64,000 nucleotides of DNA from Magnetaquicoccus sp039908525. Its GTDB lineage: Bacteria > Pseudomonadota > Magnetococcia > Magnetococcales > Magnetaquicoccaceae. This document shows, one piece after another, positions 27,672 through 36,667 of this stretch. The notes under the pieces are model-generated. The model worked only from the letters and a program-made list of their open reading frames with translations. It had not been told where the DNA came from and made no database searches. The stretch covers positions 62,001 to 126,000 of the forward strand of contig JAMOAY010000001.1 of NCBI GenBank assembly GCA_039908525.1, written 5' to 3'. Each line of letters opens with the position of its first letter. Position 1 is the first letter of the stretch. The position numbers and the translations under genes are program-made.

Positions 27672-28669
27672 ACACCCGCCAACCGGTTGTATTCCTGCAA
27701 CTCCTCAATGCTGAGGAAACGGGCATTGGTGCCGGAGTTGTAGTCAAATCCCTCGGGCACCGCCACACCCCGTTCGCCCAGTCGATTGACGCTGTAGTCC
27801 ATCGTACCGTGATGGAAAACGATGGAGGGACGAATGACAAAATGGTCGTCAAACTCAAGCGTCAGGTGGGCGTCGTCGGCTGGGCACATCACCTCGTGCA
27901 GTTTTTCACCCGGACGGATGCCAACCATCTGCTGCGGCAGATCCGGGGCCATGGCCATGGCCAAGTCCACGATGCGCACCGATGGAATCTTGGGCACAAA
28001 CACCTCGCCACCCTGCATGCGCGCGAAATTTTTCAGCACGAAATCCACACCCTCCTGAAGAGTGATCCAGAAGCGGGTCATGCGCGGATCGGTGATCGGC
28101 AGGGATTGGGTTCCGTCGTGGAGCAGCTTGCGGAAAAAAGGCACCACAGAACCCCTGGAACCCACCACATTGCCGTAGCGGACCGCGCTGAACAGGGTGC
28201 GATGACCGCTGGCCAGATTGTTGGCGGCAACAAACAGCTTGTCGGAAACCAGCTTGGTTGCCCCATACAGGTTGATCGGATTGGCCGCCTTGTCGGTGGA
28301 AAGGGCGATGACCCTTTCCACTTCGTTCTCTATGGCCGCGTGGATGACATTCTCCGCGCCATAAATGTTGGTCTTCACACACTCCATGGGATTGTATTCG
28401 GCGGTGGGCACCTGCTTGAGGGCAGCGGCATGGATCACGTAGTCGATGCCCCGCATCGCCCGGTTCAGGCGATCCCTGTCCCGGACATCCCCGATAAAAT
28501 AGCGCATCTCCGGCGCAGCGATCTCTTGCGCCATCTCGAACTGTTTCATCTCGTCCCGGGAGTAGACCACAATGCGTCGCGGCCTGTAGCGGGCCAAAAT
28601 GGTGCGCACATACTGTTTGCCGAAAGAACCGGTCCCCCCGGTAATCAGTACAGACTTGCCATCCAGCAT
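27668..28669 (-). CDS. pseB: UDP-GlcNAc 4,6-dehydratase (inverting)
   Basis: This 333-residue short-chain dehydrogenase/reductase starts the pseudaminic acid pathway by dehydrating and C5-inverting UDP-GlcNAc. It has the NADP turn ITGGTGSFGKQ (residues 9-19), YSRDEMKQ, the catalytic-region AAALKQVPTAEYNP, STDKAANPINLYGATK and RFWITLQEG. PseB and FlaA1-type soluble proteins lack membrane segments, as here. An AAGGAG lies upstream of the ATG. It is the first gene of the minus-strand pse operon; the 144-base gap behind it separates it from pnp. Confidence 0.94.
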   Translation of the reverse strand: MLDGKSVLITGGTGSFGKQYVRTILARYRPRRIVVYSRDEMKQFEMAQEIAAPEMRYFIGDVRDRDRLNRAMRGIDYVIHAAALKQVPTAEYNPMECVKTNIYGAENVIHAAIENEVERVIALSTDKAANPINLYGATKLVSDKLFVAANNLASGHRTLFSAVRYGNVVGSRGSVVPFFRKLLHDGTQSLPITDPRMTRFWITLQEGVDFVLKNFARMQGGEVFVPKIPSVRIVDLAMAMAPDLPQQMVGIRPGEKLHEVMCPADDAHLTLEFDDHFVIRPSIVFHHGTMDYSVNRLGERGVAVPEGFDYNSGTNARFLSIEELQEYNRLAGV

Positions 28670-28813
28670 AATCGGTCTCCTTGCTCATTCAACAGGGTCG
28701 GCTCCGCAGCATCCCCGCTTCCGCGCGCATCCCCTCGACAAAAAGCGGCCGGCTCCCTCCCCGCCCGACACACCGTGTCCTGGCCTGGAGAGGGGGCAGA
28801 CCGCCATCCCCGG

Positions 28814-30889
28814 CTAAACTTCCTTCATGGTCAGCTTGATCCGACCCTGACGGTCCACATCCAGCACCTTCACCTTGACCACATCCCCCTCCTTGACCAC
28901 ATCGGTTACCTTGGCCACCCGCTGCCCGGAGAGCTGCGAAATGTGCACCAGGCCATCCTTGTTGGGCAGGATGTTGACAAAGGCACCGAAATCGGTCACC
29001 CGCACCACCTTGCCCTCGTAGACCTGGCCCGGTTCCACCTCTTCGACGATGCGCCGAATGATGGTCTCCGCCGCCTGGGCGCTCTGGGCATCCACCGCCG
29101 CGATGGAGATGGTGCCATCATCACCGATATCGATCTGGCAACCGGTCTCCTCGGTGATGCCCCGAATCACCTTGCCCCCGGAACCGATCACCTCGCGGAT
29201 CTTGTCCGGATGAATTTTCAGGGTGAAGATGCGCGGCGCATAGTTCGACAGCTCCGGACGATGGGTCGTCAACACCTCCTGCATCCTGCCCAGGATATGG
29301 ATGCGACCGGCCCGGGCCTGCTGCAGGGCCACCGCCATGATCTCCCGGGTGATGCCGGTGATCTTGATGTCCATCTGCAAGGCGGTGATCCCCTGGGCAT
29401 TGCCCGCCACCTTGAAGTCCATATCGCCGAAGTGGTCCTCATCGCCCAGGATGTCCGAAAGCACGGCGAACCGTTCCCCCTCTTTGACCAGTCCCATGGC
29501 AATTCCGGCCACGGCCGCCTTGAGAGGCACACCGGCATCCATCATCGCCAGCACAGCGCCACACACGGTCGCCATGGAGGAGGAGCCATTGGATTCGGTA
29601 ATCTCGGAGATGACCCTCAGGGTATAGGGAAAGTTCTCCTTGCCCGGCAGGATGGCCGCCAGGGCACGGGAGGCCAACTTGCCATGACCGATCTCCCGCC
29701 GGCCCGGCGCACCCAGACGCCCCGTCTCCCCGACGCTGTAAGGGGGAAAGGTGTAGTTCAGGTAAAAGTTGTCCCGACTCTCCCCATCCAGACTCTCCAC
29801 GATCTGTTCGTCCCGTCCGGTTCCCAGGGTAACCGCCGCAATGGCCTGCGTCTCGCCACGGGTGAAAAGGGCCGACCCGTGCACCCGGGGCAGAAACCCC
29901 ACTTCGCTGACAATCGGGCGGATATCGGTCAAACCACGGCCATCGATGCGGGCCCCGGTGGAGAGGATCCGCTCCCGGATCACCTCCGATTCCAGGCCGG
30001 AGAAAAGGGCCGCCACCTCGGCCGCCAGGCCGCCATTGTCGGCTGCCAGACGCTCCACGGCCCGCTTGCGGATCTCGCCGACCATCGTCTGGCGGGAGAG
30101 CTTTTCCACCACCTGGTAGGCGTTGCGGATCTCCTCCAGGAACCCCTGCCGGAGCTGCTCCATCAGGGCCGTATTCACCGCCGGCTTGGTCACCGCCATG
30201 CGGGGTTTGCCACACGCCGCCGCCAACTCGCGGATCAGGGCCACCACCGGCTGGAACCCCTCGAAACCGAACATCACGGCCGAGAGCACCTCCTCCTCGC
30301 TGAGGAAATCCACCTGGGACTCCACCATGGTCACCGCCTTGTCCGTACCCGCCACCACCAGGTCCAGACGGCTGTTGACCATCTGTTCCACGGTGGGATT
30401 GAGCACAAACTGACCCTCGATGAAGGCCACCCGCGCCCCGCCAATCGGACCGTCAAAGGGCAGACCGGAGATGGCCAGGGCCGCCGAGGCGCCGATCATC
30501 GCCGGAATATCCGCATTGTGAATCCCGTCATAGGAGATCACCGTGGCAACCACCTGGGTGTCCAGGGTGTACCCCTTGGGAAACAGCGGCCGCAACGGCC
30601 GGTCGATCAGACGGGAGGTCAACACCTCCTTCTCGGAGGGGCGGGTCTCTCGTTTGATAAAACCGCCGGGAATGCGTCCCGCCGCCCAGCTTTTCTCCTG
30701 GTAATGCACACCCAACGGAAAAAAATCCATCCCCGGACGCACGGCCTTGTCCGCCGTGGCCGCCACCAGAACCATCGTCTCCCCGTACGTCACCAACACC
30801 GCCCCATCCGCCTGACGGGCGATGCGACCGGTCTCCAGAGTCAATAAAGTTGGGCCATATTGAATGCTCTTTCTATGAATATCGAACAT
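28814..30889 (-). CDS. pnp: Polyribonucleotide nucleotidyltransferase (PNPase)
   Basis: This 691-residue phosphorolytic 3'-5' exoribonuclease acts in mRNA turnover. Two RNase PH-like domains are visible (FFPLGVHYQEK, then GRREIGHGKLASRA and SSSMATVCGA), with a helical domain between. A KH domain (KIREVIGSGGKVIRGI, about 560) and an S1 domain (VYEGKVVRVTDFGAFV, about 620) end the chain, which lacks the long tail of enteric enzymes. The ATG at 30889 (MFDIHRKS) has AGAGGAA upstream; a frame extension to 30922 exists but is not needed. It follows rpsO by 43 bases, as in most proteobacteria. Confidence 0.97.
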   Translation of the reverse strand: MFDIHRKSIQYGPTLLTLETGRIARQADGAVLVTYGETMVLVAATADKAVRPGMDFFPLGVHYQEKSWAAGRIPGGFIKRETRPSEKEVLTSRLIDRPLRPLFPKGYTLDTQVVATVISYDGIHNADIPAMIGASAALAISGLPFDGPIGGARVAFIEGQFVLNPTVEQMVNSRLDLVVAGTDKAVTMVESQVDFLSEEEVLSAVMFGFEGFQPVVALIRELAAACGKPRMAVTKPAVNTALMEQLRQGFLEEIRNAYQVVEKLSRQTMVGEIRKRAVERLAADNGGLAAEVAALFSGLESEVIRERILSTGARIDGRGLTDIRPIVSEVGFLPRVHGSALFTRGETQAIAAVTLGTGRDEQIVESLDGESRDNFYLNYTFPPYSVGETGRLGAPGRREIGHGKLASRALAAILPGKENFPYTLRVISEITESNGSSSMATVCGAVLAMMDAGVPLKAAVAGIAMGLVKEGERFAVLSDILGDEDHFGDMDFKVAGNAQGITALQMDIKITGITREIMAVALQQARAGRIHILGRMQEVLTTHRPELSNYAPRIFTLKIHPDKIREVIGSGGKVIRGITEETGCQIDIGDDGTISIAAVDAQSAQAAETIIRRIVEEVEPGQVYEGKVVRVTDFGAFVNILPNKDGLVHISQLSGQRVAKVTDVVKEGDVVKVKVLDVDRQGRIKLTMKEV

Positions 30890-30932
30890 GATTCCTCTTT
30901 CCTGTGCTGGGAGCTCACCCATGTGATGCCCC

Positions 30933-31202
30933 TTATTTACGTAAATTCAGTCGCTTGATCAGACGTTGATACCGCTCTTGCTCCTGACCCTTGACGTAGG
31001 TCAGCAGCCGACGCCGCAGCCCCACCATTTTCAACAGACCACGACGGGAGTGGTGGTCCTTGATGTTCTGCCGCAGATGCTCCGTCAGGTTGTTGATGCG
31101 CTCCGTCAACAAAGCCACCTGAACCTCCGGGGAGCCCGTATCTCCCTCCGAAAGGGCATACTCTTTGATCAACTCCTGCTTGCGTACCGGCGTAATCGAC
31201 AT
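30933..31202 (-). CDS. rpsO: 30S ribosomal protein S15
   Basis: This 89-residue protein binds 16S rRNA in the central domain and helps form bridge B4. The sequence matches S15 end to end: GDTGSPEVQVALLTERI, the rRNA-binding NLTEHLR, HHSRRGLLKMVGLRRRLL and the basic C-terminus. The ATG at 31202 starts MSITPVRKQ. It lies between truB and pnp in the standard order. Confidence 0.97.
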   Translation of the reverse strand: MSITPVRKQELIKEYALSEGDTGSPEVQVALLTERINNLTEHLRQNIKDHHSRRGLLKMVGLRRRLLTYVKGQEQERYQRLIKRLNLRK

Positions 31203-31230
31203 CGAACACTCTCCTATGGTATCTATGTGA

Positions 31231-31986
31231 TCAACCCATCGACCGTGGACGTGATGCCGGGATGTCGTCCAGCACCCGATCCACGGGCAACAACAACTCC
31301 TCCAAACGACCCTCCCCGACAGCCGCCGAGAGCTGCTCCAGAGTGATCGCATCCTGCAAAGAAAACCCCAGGGTCGCCGTGCGCAACAGCCCCTGCAAAT
31401 GGGCCAGGGATCCCAGACGGCGTCCCAGATCCCGCGCCAGGGAGCGCATGTAGGTGCCCTTGCCACACCACACGCTGAGCTCAGCCAGCCCCTCCTGATA
31501 AGCCTCCAGGCGCACCGAATGAATCTGCACCGTACGGGGTTCCAACACCACCGGTTCCCCCCGACGGGCCAATTCGTAGGCCCGCACCCCCCCGACGTGG
31601 ATGGCGGAATAGGCGGGGGGGATCTGCTGTTGCTGCCCTGTAAACTGCGGCAGGATGGCCTCCAACGCCGCCCGCTCCGGGACAATCTCTGTCTGCTCCG
31701 TCACCTGACCGGTGGGATCACCGCTGTCGGTCTCCCAGCCAAAGCGGATCCAGCAGTGGTAGGCCTTGTCCCCACCCAGCACCGACGCGATCCTTTTGGT
31801 GGCCCTGCCCAGGGCCATGGGCAGCACCCCTTCGGAGAAAGGGTCCAGGGTTCCGCCGTGTCCCACCTTGGCCGCCCGGGTAAGCCGCTTGACCACCGCC
31901 ACCGCATGGGCCGAACTGATCCCCGTCGGTTTGTGGATCACCAGCCAACCGTTGAGCTCCACCCCTTTGCGTTGCCCGCGCCCCAC
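31231..31986 (-). CDS. truB: tRNA pseudouridine-55 synthase
   Basis: TruB makes pseudouridine 55 in the T-loop of tRNAs. The catalytic motif is GHGGTLDPFSEGVLP with the Asp nucleophile, followed by KAYHCWIRFG, IPPAYSAIHVGGVRAYELAR and GTYMRSLARDLG. Start choice is uncertain: a GTG at 31986 lies five bases after the rbfA stop with a GGAGG 12 bases upstream; a GTG at 31962 (VELNGWLVI) is closest to the conserved N-terminus; the frame opens further at 32028. Length is short of the PUA-containing form, so a C-terminal PUA domain is reduced or absent. Confidence 0.9.
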   Translation of the reverse strand: MGRGQRKGVELNGWLVIHKPTGISSAHAVAVVKRLTRAAKVGHGGTLDPFSEGVLPMALGRATKRIASVLGGDKAYHCWIRFGWETDSGDPTGQVTEQTEIVPERAALEAILPQFTGQQQQIPPAYSAIHVGGVRAYELARRGEPVVLEPRTVQIHSVRLEAYQEGLAELSVWCGKGTYMRSLARDLGRRLGSLAHLQGLLRTATLGFSLQDAITLEQLSAAVGEGRLEELLLPVDRVLDDIPASRPRSMG

Positions 31987-31990
31987 CGAA

Positions 31991-32491
31991 CTACCGTGCC
32001 TCCGTCGGGCGGGGCGACGATGTCTCACCCTCTTCGGCGGGCGGAATGTGCAGCGAGCCCAGCAGACGGTTCATGCGCATGCCATACTCCAGGGAGTTGT
32101 CCGGCAGAAATCGCAAATGGGGGATGTGGCGCAACTGGATACGCCGGCCCAACTGGCTGCGGATGAACCCCGCCGCATGGGTCAAGGCCTGCTGGCACGC
32201 CCGCACCCGGTCGACGCCCAGGGTCGGTTGCTGCGCCGTATCAATCGCCGGTTCCCCGGCCGGCAGCAACGCCGCCCCCTGCTCTTCCACCACCGAAAAA
32301 TAGACGGTGGCGTACTGCAAATCCGGGCTTAAACGCACCTCGGTGATGCTGATGAAACCCGTCAGGCGCGGATCCCGCAACTCCTGGCGCAACAACATCT
32401 CCGCAATCTCCTGGCGAATGGCGCCGCGCACACGCTCTGTGCGCACCCGTCCGCCCGCCCCATCCAGTTGGGGAGCCGTCCAACTTTTCAT
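31991..32491 (-). CDS. rbfA: 30S ribosome-binding factor A
   Basis: RbfA assists late 16S rRNA 5'-end maturation and cold adaptation. The 166-residue protein has the KH-like core: RVRGAIRQEIAEMLLR, LTGFISITEVRLSPDLQYATVYFSV, the HAAGFIRSQLGRRIQLRHIP helix-strand, and FLPDNSLEYGMRM. The internal stretch around 80 is longer than usual and the tail is acidic. It overlaps the DUF503 stop by four bases and is followed by truB. Confidence 0.93.
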   Translation of the reverse strand: MKSWTAPQLDGAGGRVRTERVRGAIRQEIAEMLLRQELRDPRLTGFISITEVRLSPDLQYATVYFSVVEEQGAALLPAGEPAIDTAQQPTLGVDRVRACQQALTHAAGFIRSQLGRRIQLRHIPHLRFLPDNSLEYGMRMNRLLGSLHIPPAEEGETSSPRPTEAR

Positions 32492-32775
32492 GTCAGGAAC
32501 TCCACCCGATAATCCACCACCACGCCAGAGGCGTCCGACTCAATAAAATCGATCACCTTCTGCATCCTGCCCTGCAACGGCGCCACCTCGTTGCCAATCG
32601 CCGCAAAACCCAGACCGGCCATCTGCCAATGGTCCTGATGGGAAACCTCCGCCACCGCCAGCTGAAACCGCTGGCGCACCCGATCCAGAAGGCTTTTGAC
32701 CACACCGCGTTTTTCCTTCAGGGAGTGGCTGCCGGGAAGGTTCAGCTGCAGCTCCATCACCACCACACGCATCAT
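32488..32775 (-). CDS. DUF503 (YlxP-like) protein
   Basis: A 95-residue ferredoxin-like-fold protein of the DUF503 family, often found between infB and rbfA. The conserved core VVMELQLNLPGSHSLKEKRGVVKSLLDRVR is split here into visible parts: a strand, GSHSLKEKR, then a helix; the second half holds VAEVSHQDHWQMAGLGFA. The function is unknown; genomic position suggests ribosome maturation. It begins 18 bases after the infB stop and overlaps rbfA. Confidence 0.9.
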   Translation of the reverse strand: MMRVVVMELQLNLPGSHSLKEKRGVVKSLLDRVRQRFQLAVAEVSHQDHWQMAGLGFAAIGNEVAPLQGRMQKVIDFIESDASGVVVDYRVEFLT

Positions 32776-32793
32776 CGGGCTCTGCCCCTTGCC

Positions 32794-35700
32794 CTAGCGG
32801 TCAATGGTCTGCCGCACCTCCTGCAAGGTATACGCCTCAATGATGTCATTGGCCCGAATATCACTGAATTTATCCAAACAGATGCCACACTCCATCCCCT
32901 CACGCACCTCCTTGGCATCATCCTTGAACCGCTTCAAGGCCTGGATATCCCCGGTATAGACCAGCACATTGTCCCGCAGCAAACGGACCTTGGATTTGCG
33001 CTGGATGATCCCTTCCATCATGATGCAACCAGCCACCAGACCGATTTTGGAGATGCGGAACAGCTCCCGCACCTTGGCCCGCCCCACCACGGTCTCCTCG
33101 ACCAGAGGTTTCAGTTTGCCTTCCAGTGCCTGAGTAACATCGTCCATCAGGTCGTAAATGACGGTGTAGAAGCGCAGATCCACATGTTCCCGCTTGGCCA
33201 GATCCCGGGATTTGGCATCCGCCCGCACATTAAAACCCACGATCATCGCATCGGAGGCCGCCGCCAACATCACGTCCGATTCGTTGACCCCCCCGACTCC
33301 GATATGGATCACATTGACCCGCACCGCCGCATGGACGATCCGACCCAGGGACTCCGCCACTGCCTCCACCGACCCCTTGACATCCCCCTTGATGATCACC
33401 CGTACCTCGTCCAACTCCACCCGCTGGATCTGGTCGAAAATGTCATCCATCTGCGGGGCATGTCTGGCCTGGCCCTTCTCCCTGGACTTGCGCATGCGAA
33501 ACGCGGCAATCTCCTTGGCACGGCGCTCATCCGGCACCGCAATCAACTCATCCCCCGCATCCGGAATGCCGGAAAAACCGATGATCTCCACCGGCATGGC
33601 CGGCACGGCCTCGGTGACCATGCGTCCCTTGTCATCGATCAGGCTGCGGATTTTGCCCCATTCCATCCCGGCCACGAACACATCCCCCACCCGCAAGGTG
33701 CCGTTCTGCACCAGACAGGTGGCCACCGGACCCCGCCCCTTGTCCAGTTTCGCCTCCACGATGGCCCCACGCGCCCGGTTGGTCACGTCGGCCTGCAGGC
33801 TCAACACCTCGGCCTGCAAGAGGATCATCTCCTCCAGGGACTCGATCCCCTGACCGGTATGGGCAGAGACCTTGACAAAAATGGTCTCCCCGCCCCACTC
33901 CTCCGGCACCAGCCCATGGTCGGCCAACTGCTGGGTGACCCGATCCAGATTGATCCCCTGCTTGTCGATCTTGTTGATGGCCACCACGATGGGCACCCGG
34001 GCATCCTTGGCATGGTTGATCGCCTCAATGGTTTGCGGCATCACTCCGTCGTCCGCCGCCACCACCAGAACCACGATGTCCGTCACATGCGCCCCACGGG
34101 CCCGCATGGCGGTAAAGGCCGCATGGCCGGGGGTGTCCAGAAAGGTGATGCTGGAACCGTTGGCCATCGTCACCTGATAGGCGCCAATGTGCTGGGTGAT
34201 GCCTCCGAACTCCCGCGAGGCCACATCCGAGCGGCGAATGGCATCCAGCAGGGAGGTCTTGCCATGGTCCACATGGCCCATGACGGTCACCACCGGCGGA
34301 CGCGGCTTCATGGCGCTGTCCAGACTCGCCACATCGGTCAACTCGGCGTCGATGGCCGCCTCCTCGGAGACCTGTTTCGCCTTGTGTCCCATCTCTTCGA
34401 CCACCAGCACCGCCGTGTCCTGATCCAACACCTGGTTGATGGTCACCATCATGCCCTGCGCCATGAGGCGCTTGATCACCTCCGACGACTTCACCGCCAT
34501 GCGACTGGCCAGCTCACCCACCGTGATCAGATCGGGCACGATCACCTCCCGGATCACCGGCCCCAGGGTCTGCGGCTCCTCCCGCCGGGTGAACTTGCCC
34601 TTGCCGGCGCCTGAACGACCGCGCCGCGACGGGATCTGCTTGTCCTCCTCCTCGATGATGGTCTTGCCCTTGTGCTTGAGTTTGGCCGCCTTGAAGACCA
34701 CCCGGGCCGGTACCGGCACCACGCTGTCCAGCTTGCGCTTCTCGTCCACCTCCTGCTTCTGACGCCGCATTTCGTCCAACTGCGAAAGCCGCTTGGTCAC
34801 CAGAGCATCGGTCTTCTTGCGCGCCACATCCTCTCGCTGGGCACGGGTCAGCTTCTTGTCTCCGGCCAGGTCCACATCGGCCAGCACCGCCGGCGGGATC
34901 TCGGGACGACGCGCCGCTCCAGGCGCCGTCCGACCCGGTCCGCTGCCCGACGGACGCGACGCGCTGCGACCGGGTGGCGTCGCAGAGGTCGCCGCCGCAT
35001 GCGCGCCACCGCGGCCTGGGTCCCGACTCTCCACCATCGGCTCCCGCCGCGGCGCTCCTCCGTCACTCTGTCTGGGTGCACCCTCTTCCCGACGCTGCAG
35101 CTGCCCTTCCATGCGCTTCGGCGCCGCGTTCTCCCGCACAACCGCTGCCCCCCCCTTCGCCGCCGCCTTGCCGAAACCAGCCGACGGGCTCTCCTTTGTC
35201 TTCTCCTTCTCTTCCCTGGCCACAAAGCCAAGATTTTTCACCGAGGCTGCGGAACGGGCAGTCGCCGCAGGGCGCGGGGTACCCACCAGCGAGGGAGACA
35301 ATTCACGGGTCGCCCCCCACTCCGATTCCAACGGCTGACTGGCCAGGGTCACCGGCATCGGCTCCGTCCCGGCCGTTGTGGGCGGCATCGGCTCCGCCGT
35401 CTCCCCGCAATCCGCTTCACGACGCTCTCCGGGAGAGGAGAAAAGGGCGTTGGCCTGCGCTTGCAGAGTGGCGGCATCCCATGCGGGCCGCTCCGTCTGC
35501 GGATCGGGCTCTTGCTGCACGACCCCCTCCGGCGGAGGCCCGGCTTCACCGGCCTGATCGGCCCTCTGCTCTTTCTCCTCCTGCTGCTGGGCCTGTTGCT
35601 GCTGGAACAAGGCACGCGCTTCGACCGAGATCGGCTCCAGAATCTGCTTTTTCAAACCGGCATCCCGGCCAGCCGCCGCAGATTCCGAGGCGTGCTCCCC

Positions 35701-35934
35701 GGTTGCGACCGGCGTGCCGAAAAGGGCCGCCGCCGCAGGTGTCTCCTCACCAGCTTTGACAAAGGTTCTCTTCTTGCGCACCTCAACAACCACGCTTTTG
35801 CTGCGCCCGTGGGAGAAGTTTTGCCGGATGGACCCCCCTTCCACCGTCTTTTTGAGTACAATACGACGCGGCGCACTCAGTCGCAGTTTACCCTCGTCAT
35901 CGACTTCGCCTTCGCTTTTCTTGATGTCGCTCAA
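32794..35934 (-). CDS. infB: Translation initiation factor IF-2
   Basis: This 1,046-residue GTPase brings initiator tRNA to the 30S subunit. A long charged, Ala/Pro/Gln-rich N-terminal region precedes the G domain at about residue 540: GHVDHGKTSLLDAI (G1), DTPGHAAFTAMRARGA (G3), NKIDK (G4). Domains II to IV follow to residue 1046. Start: a TTG at 35934 (LSDIKKSEGE), with GGGGA eight bases upstream and 28 bases after the ylxR stop; the frame extends to 36027, but that would overlap ylxR and is not conserved. The N-terminal APRRIVLKK and RQNFSHGRSKSVVVE are typical of alphaproteobacterial IF-2. Confidence 0.96.
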   Translation of the reverse strand: MSDIKKSEGEVDDEGKLRLSAPRRIVLKKTVEGGSIRQNFSHGRSKSVVVEVRKKRTFVKAGEETPAAAALFGTPVATGEHASESAAAGRDAGLKKQILEPISVEARALFQQQQAQQQEEKEQRADQAGEAGPPPEGVVQQEPDPQTERPAWDAATLQAQANALFSSPGERREADCGETAEPMPPTTAGTEPMPVTLASQPLESEWGATRELSPSLVGTPRPAATARSAASVKNLGFVAREEKEKTKESPSAGFGKAAAKGGAAVVRENAAPKRMEGQLQRREEGAPRQSDGGAPRREPMVESRDPGRGGAHAAATSATPPGRSASRPSGSGPGRTAPGAARRPEIPPAVLADVDLAGDKKLTRAQREDVARKKTDALVTKRLSQLDEMRRQKQEVDEKRKLDSVVPVPARVVFKAAKLKHKGKTIIEEEDKQIPSRRGRSGAGKGKFTRREEPQTLGPVIREVIVPDLITVGELASRMAVKSSEVIKRLMAQGMMVTINQVLDQDTAVLVVEEMGHKAKQVSEEAAIDAELTDVASLDSAMKPRPPVVTVMGHVDHGKTSLLDAIRRSDVASREFGGITQHIGAYQVTMANGSSITFLDTPGHAAFTAMRARGAHVTDIVVLVVAADDGVMPQTIEAINHAKDARVPIVVAINKIDKQGINLDRVTQQLADHGLVPEEWGGETIFVKVSAHTGQGIESLEEMILLQAEVLSLQADVTNRARGAIVEAKLDKGRGPVATCLVQNGTLRVGDVFVAGMEWGKIRSLIDDKGRMVTEAVPAMPVEIIGFSGIPDAGDELIAVPDERRAKEIAAFRMRKSREKGQARHAPQMDDIFDQIQRVELDEVRVIIKGDVKGSVEAVAESLGRIVHAAVRVNVIHIGVGGVNESDVMLAAASDAMIVGFNVRADAKSRDLAKREHVDLRFYTVIYDLMDDVTQALEGKLKPLVEETVVGRAKVRELFRISKIGLVAGCIMMEGIIQRKSKVRLLRDNVLVYTGDIQALKRFKDDAKEVREGMECGICLDKFSDIRANDIIEAYTLQEVRQTIDR

Positions 35935-35962
35935 AAGAAGATTCCCCAACAACTTGGTAGTT

Positions 35963-36667
35963 TTATTGATCCTGAAACAGGTCGTCGGTCCCTTGGGACA
36001 GAGCACCTGCCACCACACCCGCAGCACCTCCTGCGCCGTTCAACACCCCGACCCGGGTCGGACCGTTGCAAAAATCCCCCCAGCGCAGGGCATCAACGCG
36101 CACCCTGTCGGCCATTTTCATCTCCATCACCGCCAGCACCGCCACCGGACCGTTGTTGCCACAGGCCAAACCGAACCGTTCCCGATCCAGCAACTCCCAC
36201 ACATCCTGCAAACCGTGGCGGTGAACCAACTGGGCCAGCTTCTGCCGGGTGTTCACGGCCGTATCCGCCGCCAGCAACACGATCGGTCGCCCACCCTCCT
36301 GCACCGCCTCGGTGACATCCCGCAAACCGCGGCGCAAACAACCCGCACGGCGAGCCAGACCCAACCCATCCAGAAAGCGCTCCGCCAAGGCAGCCCCCAC
36401 CCGCTCCAGATGCGGATCCAGGGACTCAGCCGGCGGCCCCCGGCGTTTCAGAAAGGCGCGCAGGTTGGCCAGGGTCGGCACCACATACAGCCCCCGTCCA
36501 GGCAACCGCCCGGCCAAATCGGCCGTCCAATATCCCCGTGGGTCCCGCACAAAACGCAACAACTGCTGTTTGGGGCGTTGCAGGCGCGTCACCGCGCAGG
36601 AGCGCAGGCCATCCTCACGGGCGACCCCCGCCGACCGGGCCCCCCGCCTAGCGGGTTTTCCCGGCAT
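35963..36667 (-). CDS. YlxR (DUF448) RNA-binding protein with L7Ae-like domain
   Basis: A 234-residue protein, with YlxR (DUF448) at the N-terminus: LRSCAVTRLQRPKQQLLRF and GRGLYVVP. The C-terminal part from about 95 is a ribosomal-L7Ae-like fold (LDGLGLARRAGCLRRGL, IVLLAADTAVNTRQKL, CGNNGPVAVLAV). Such fused proteins are found between nusA and infB in Alphaproteobacteria. They are thought to bind RNA. The ATG at 36667 overlaps the end of nusA by 20 bases; a TTG two codons further up is an alternative. Confidence 0.88.
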   Translation of the reverse strand: MPGKPARRGARSAGVAREDGLRSCAVTRLQRPKQQLLRFVRDPRGYWTADLAGRLPGRGLYVVPTLANLRAFLKRRGPPAESLDPHLERVGAALAERFLDGLGLARRAGCLRRGLRDVTEAVQEGGRPIVLLAADTAVNTRQKLAQLVHRHGLQDVWELLDRERFGLACGNNGPVAVLAVMEMKMADRVRVDALRWGDFCNGPTRVGVLNGAGGAAGVVAGALSQGTDDLFQDQ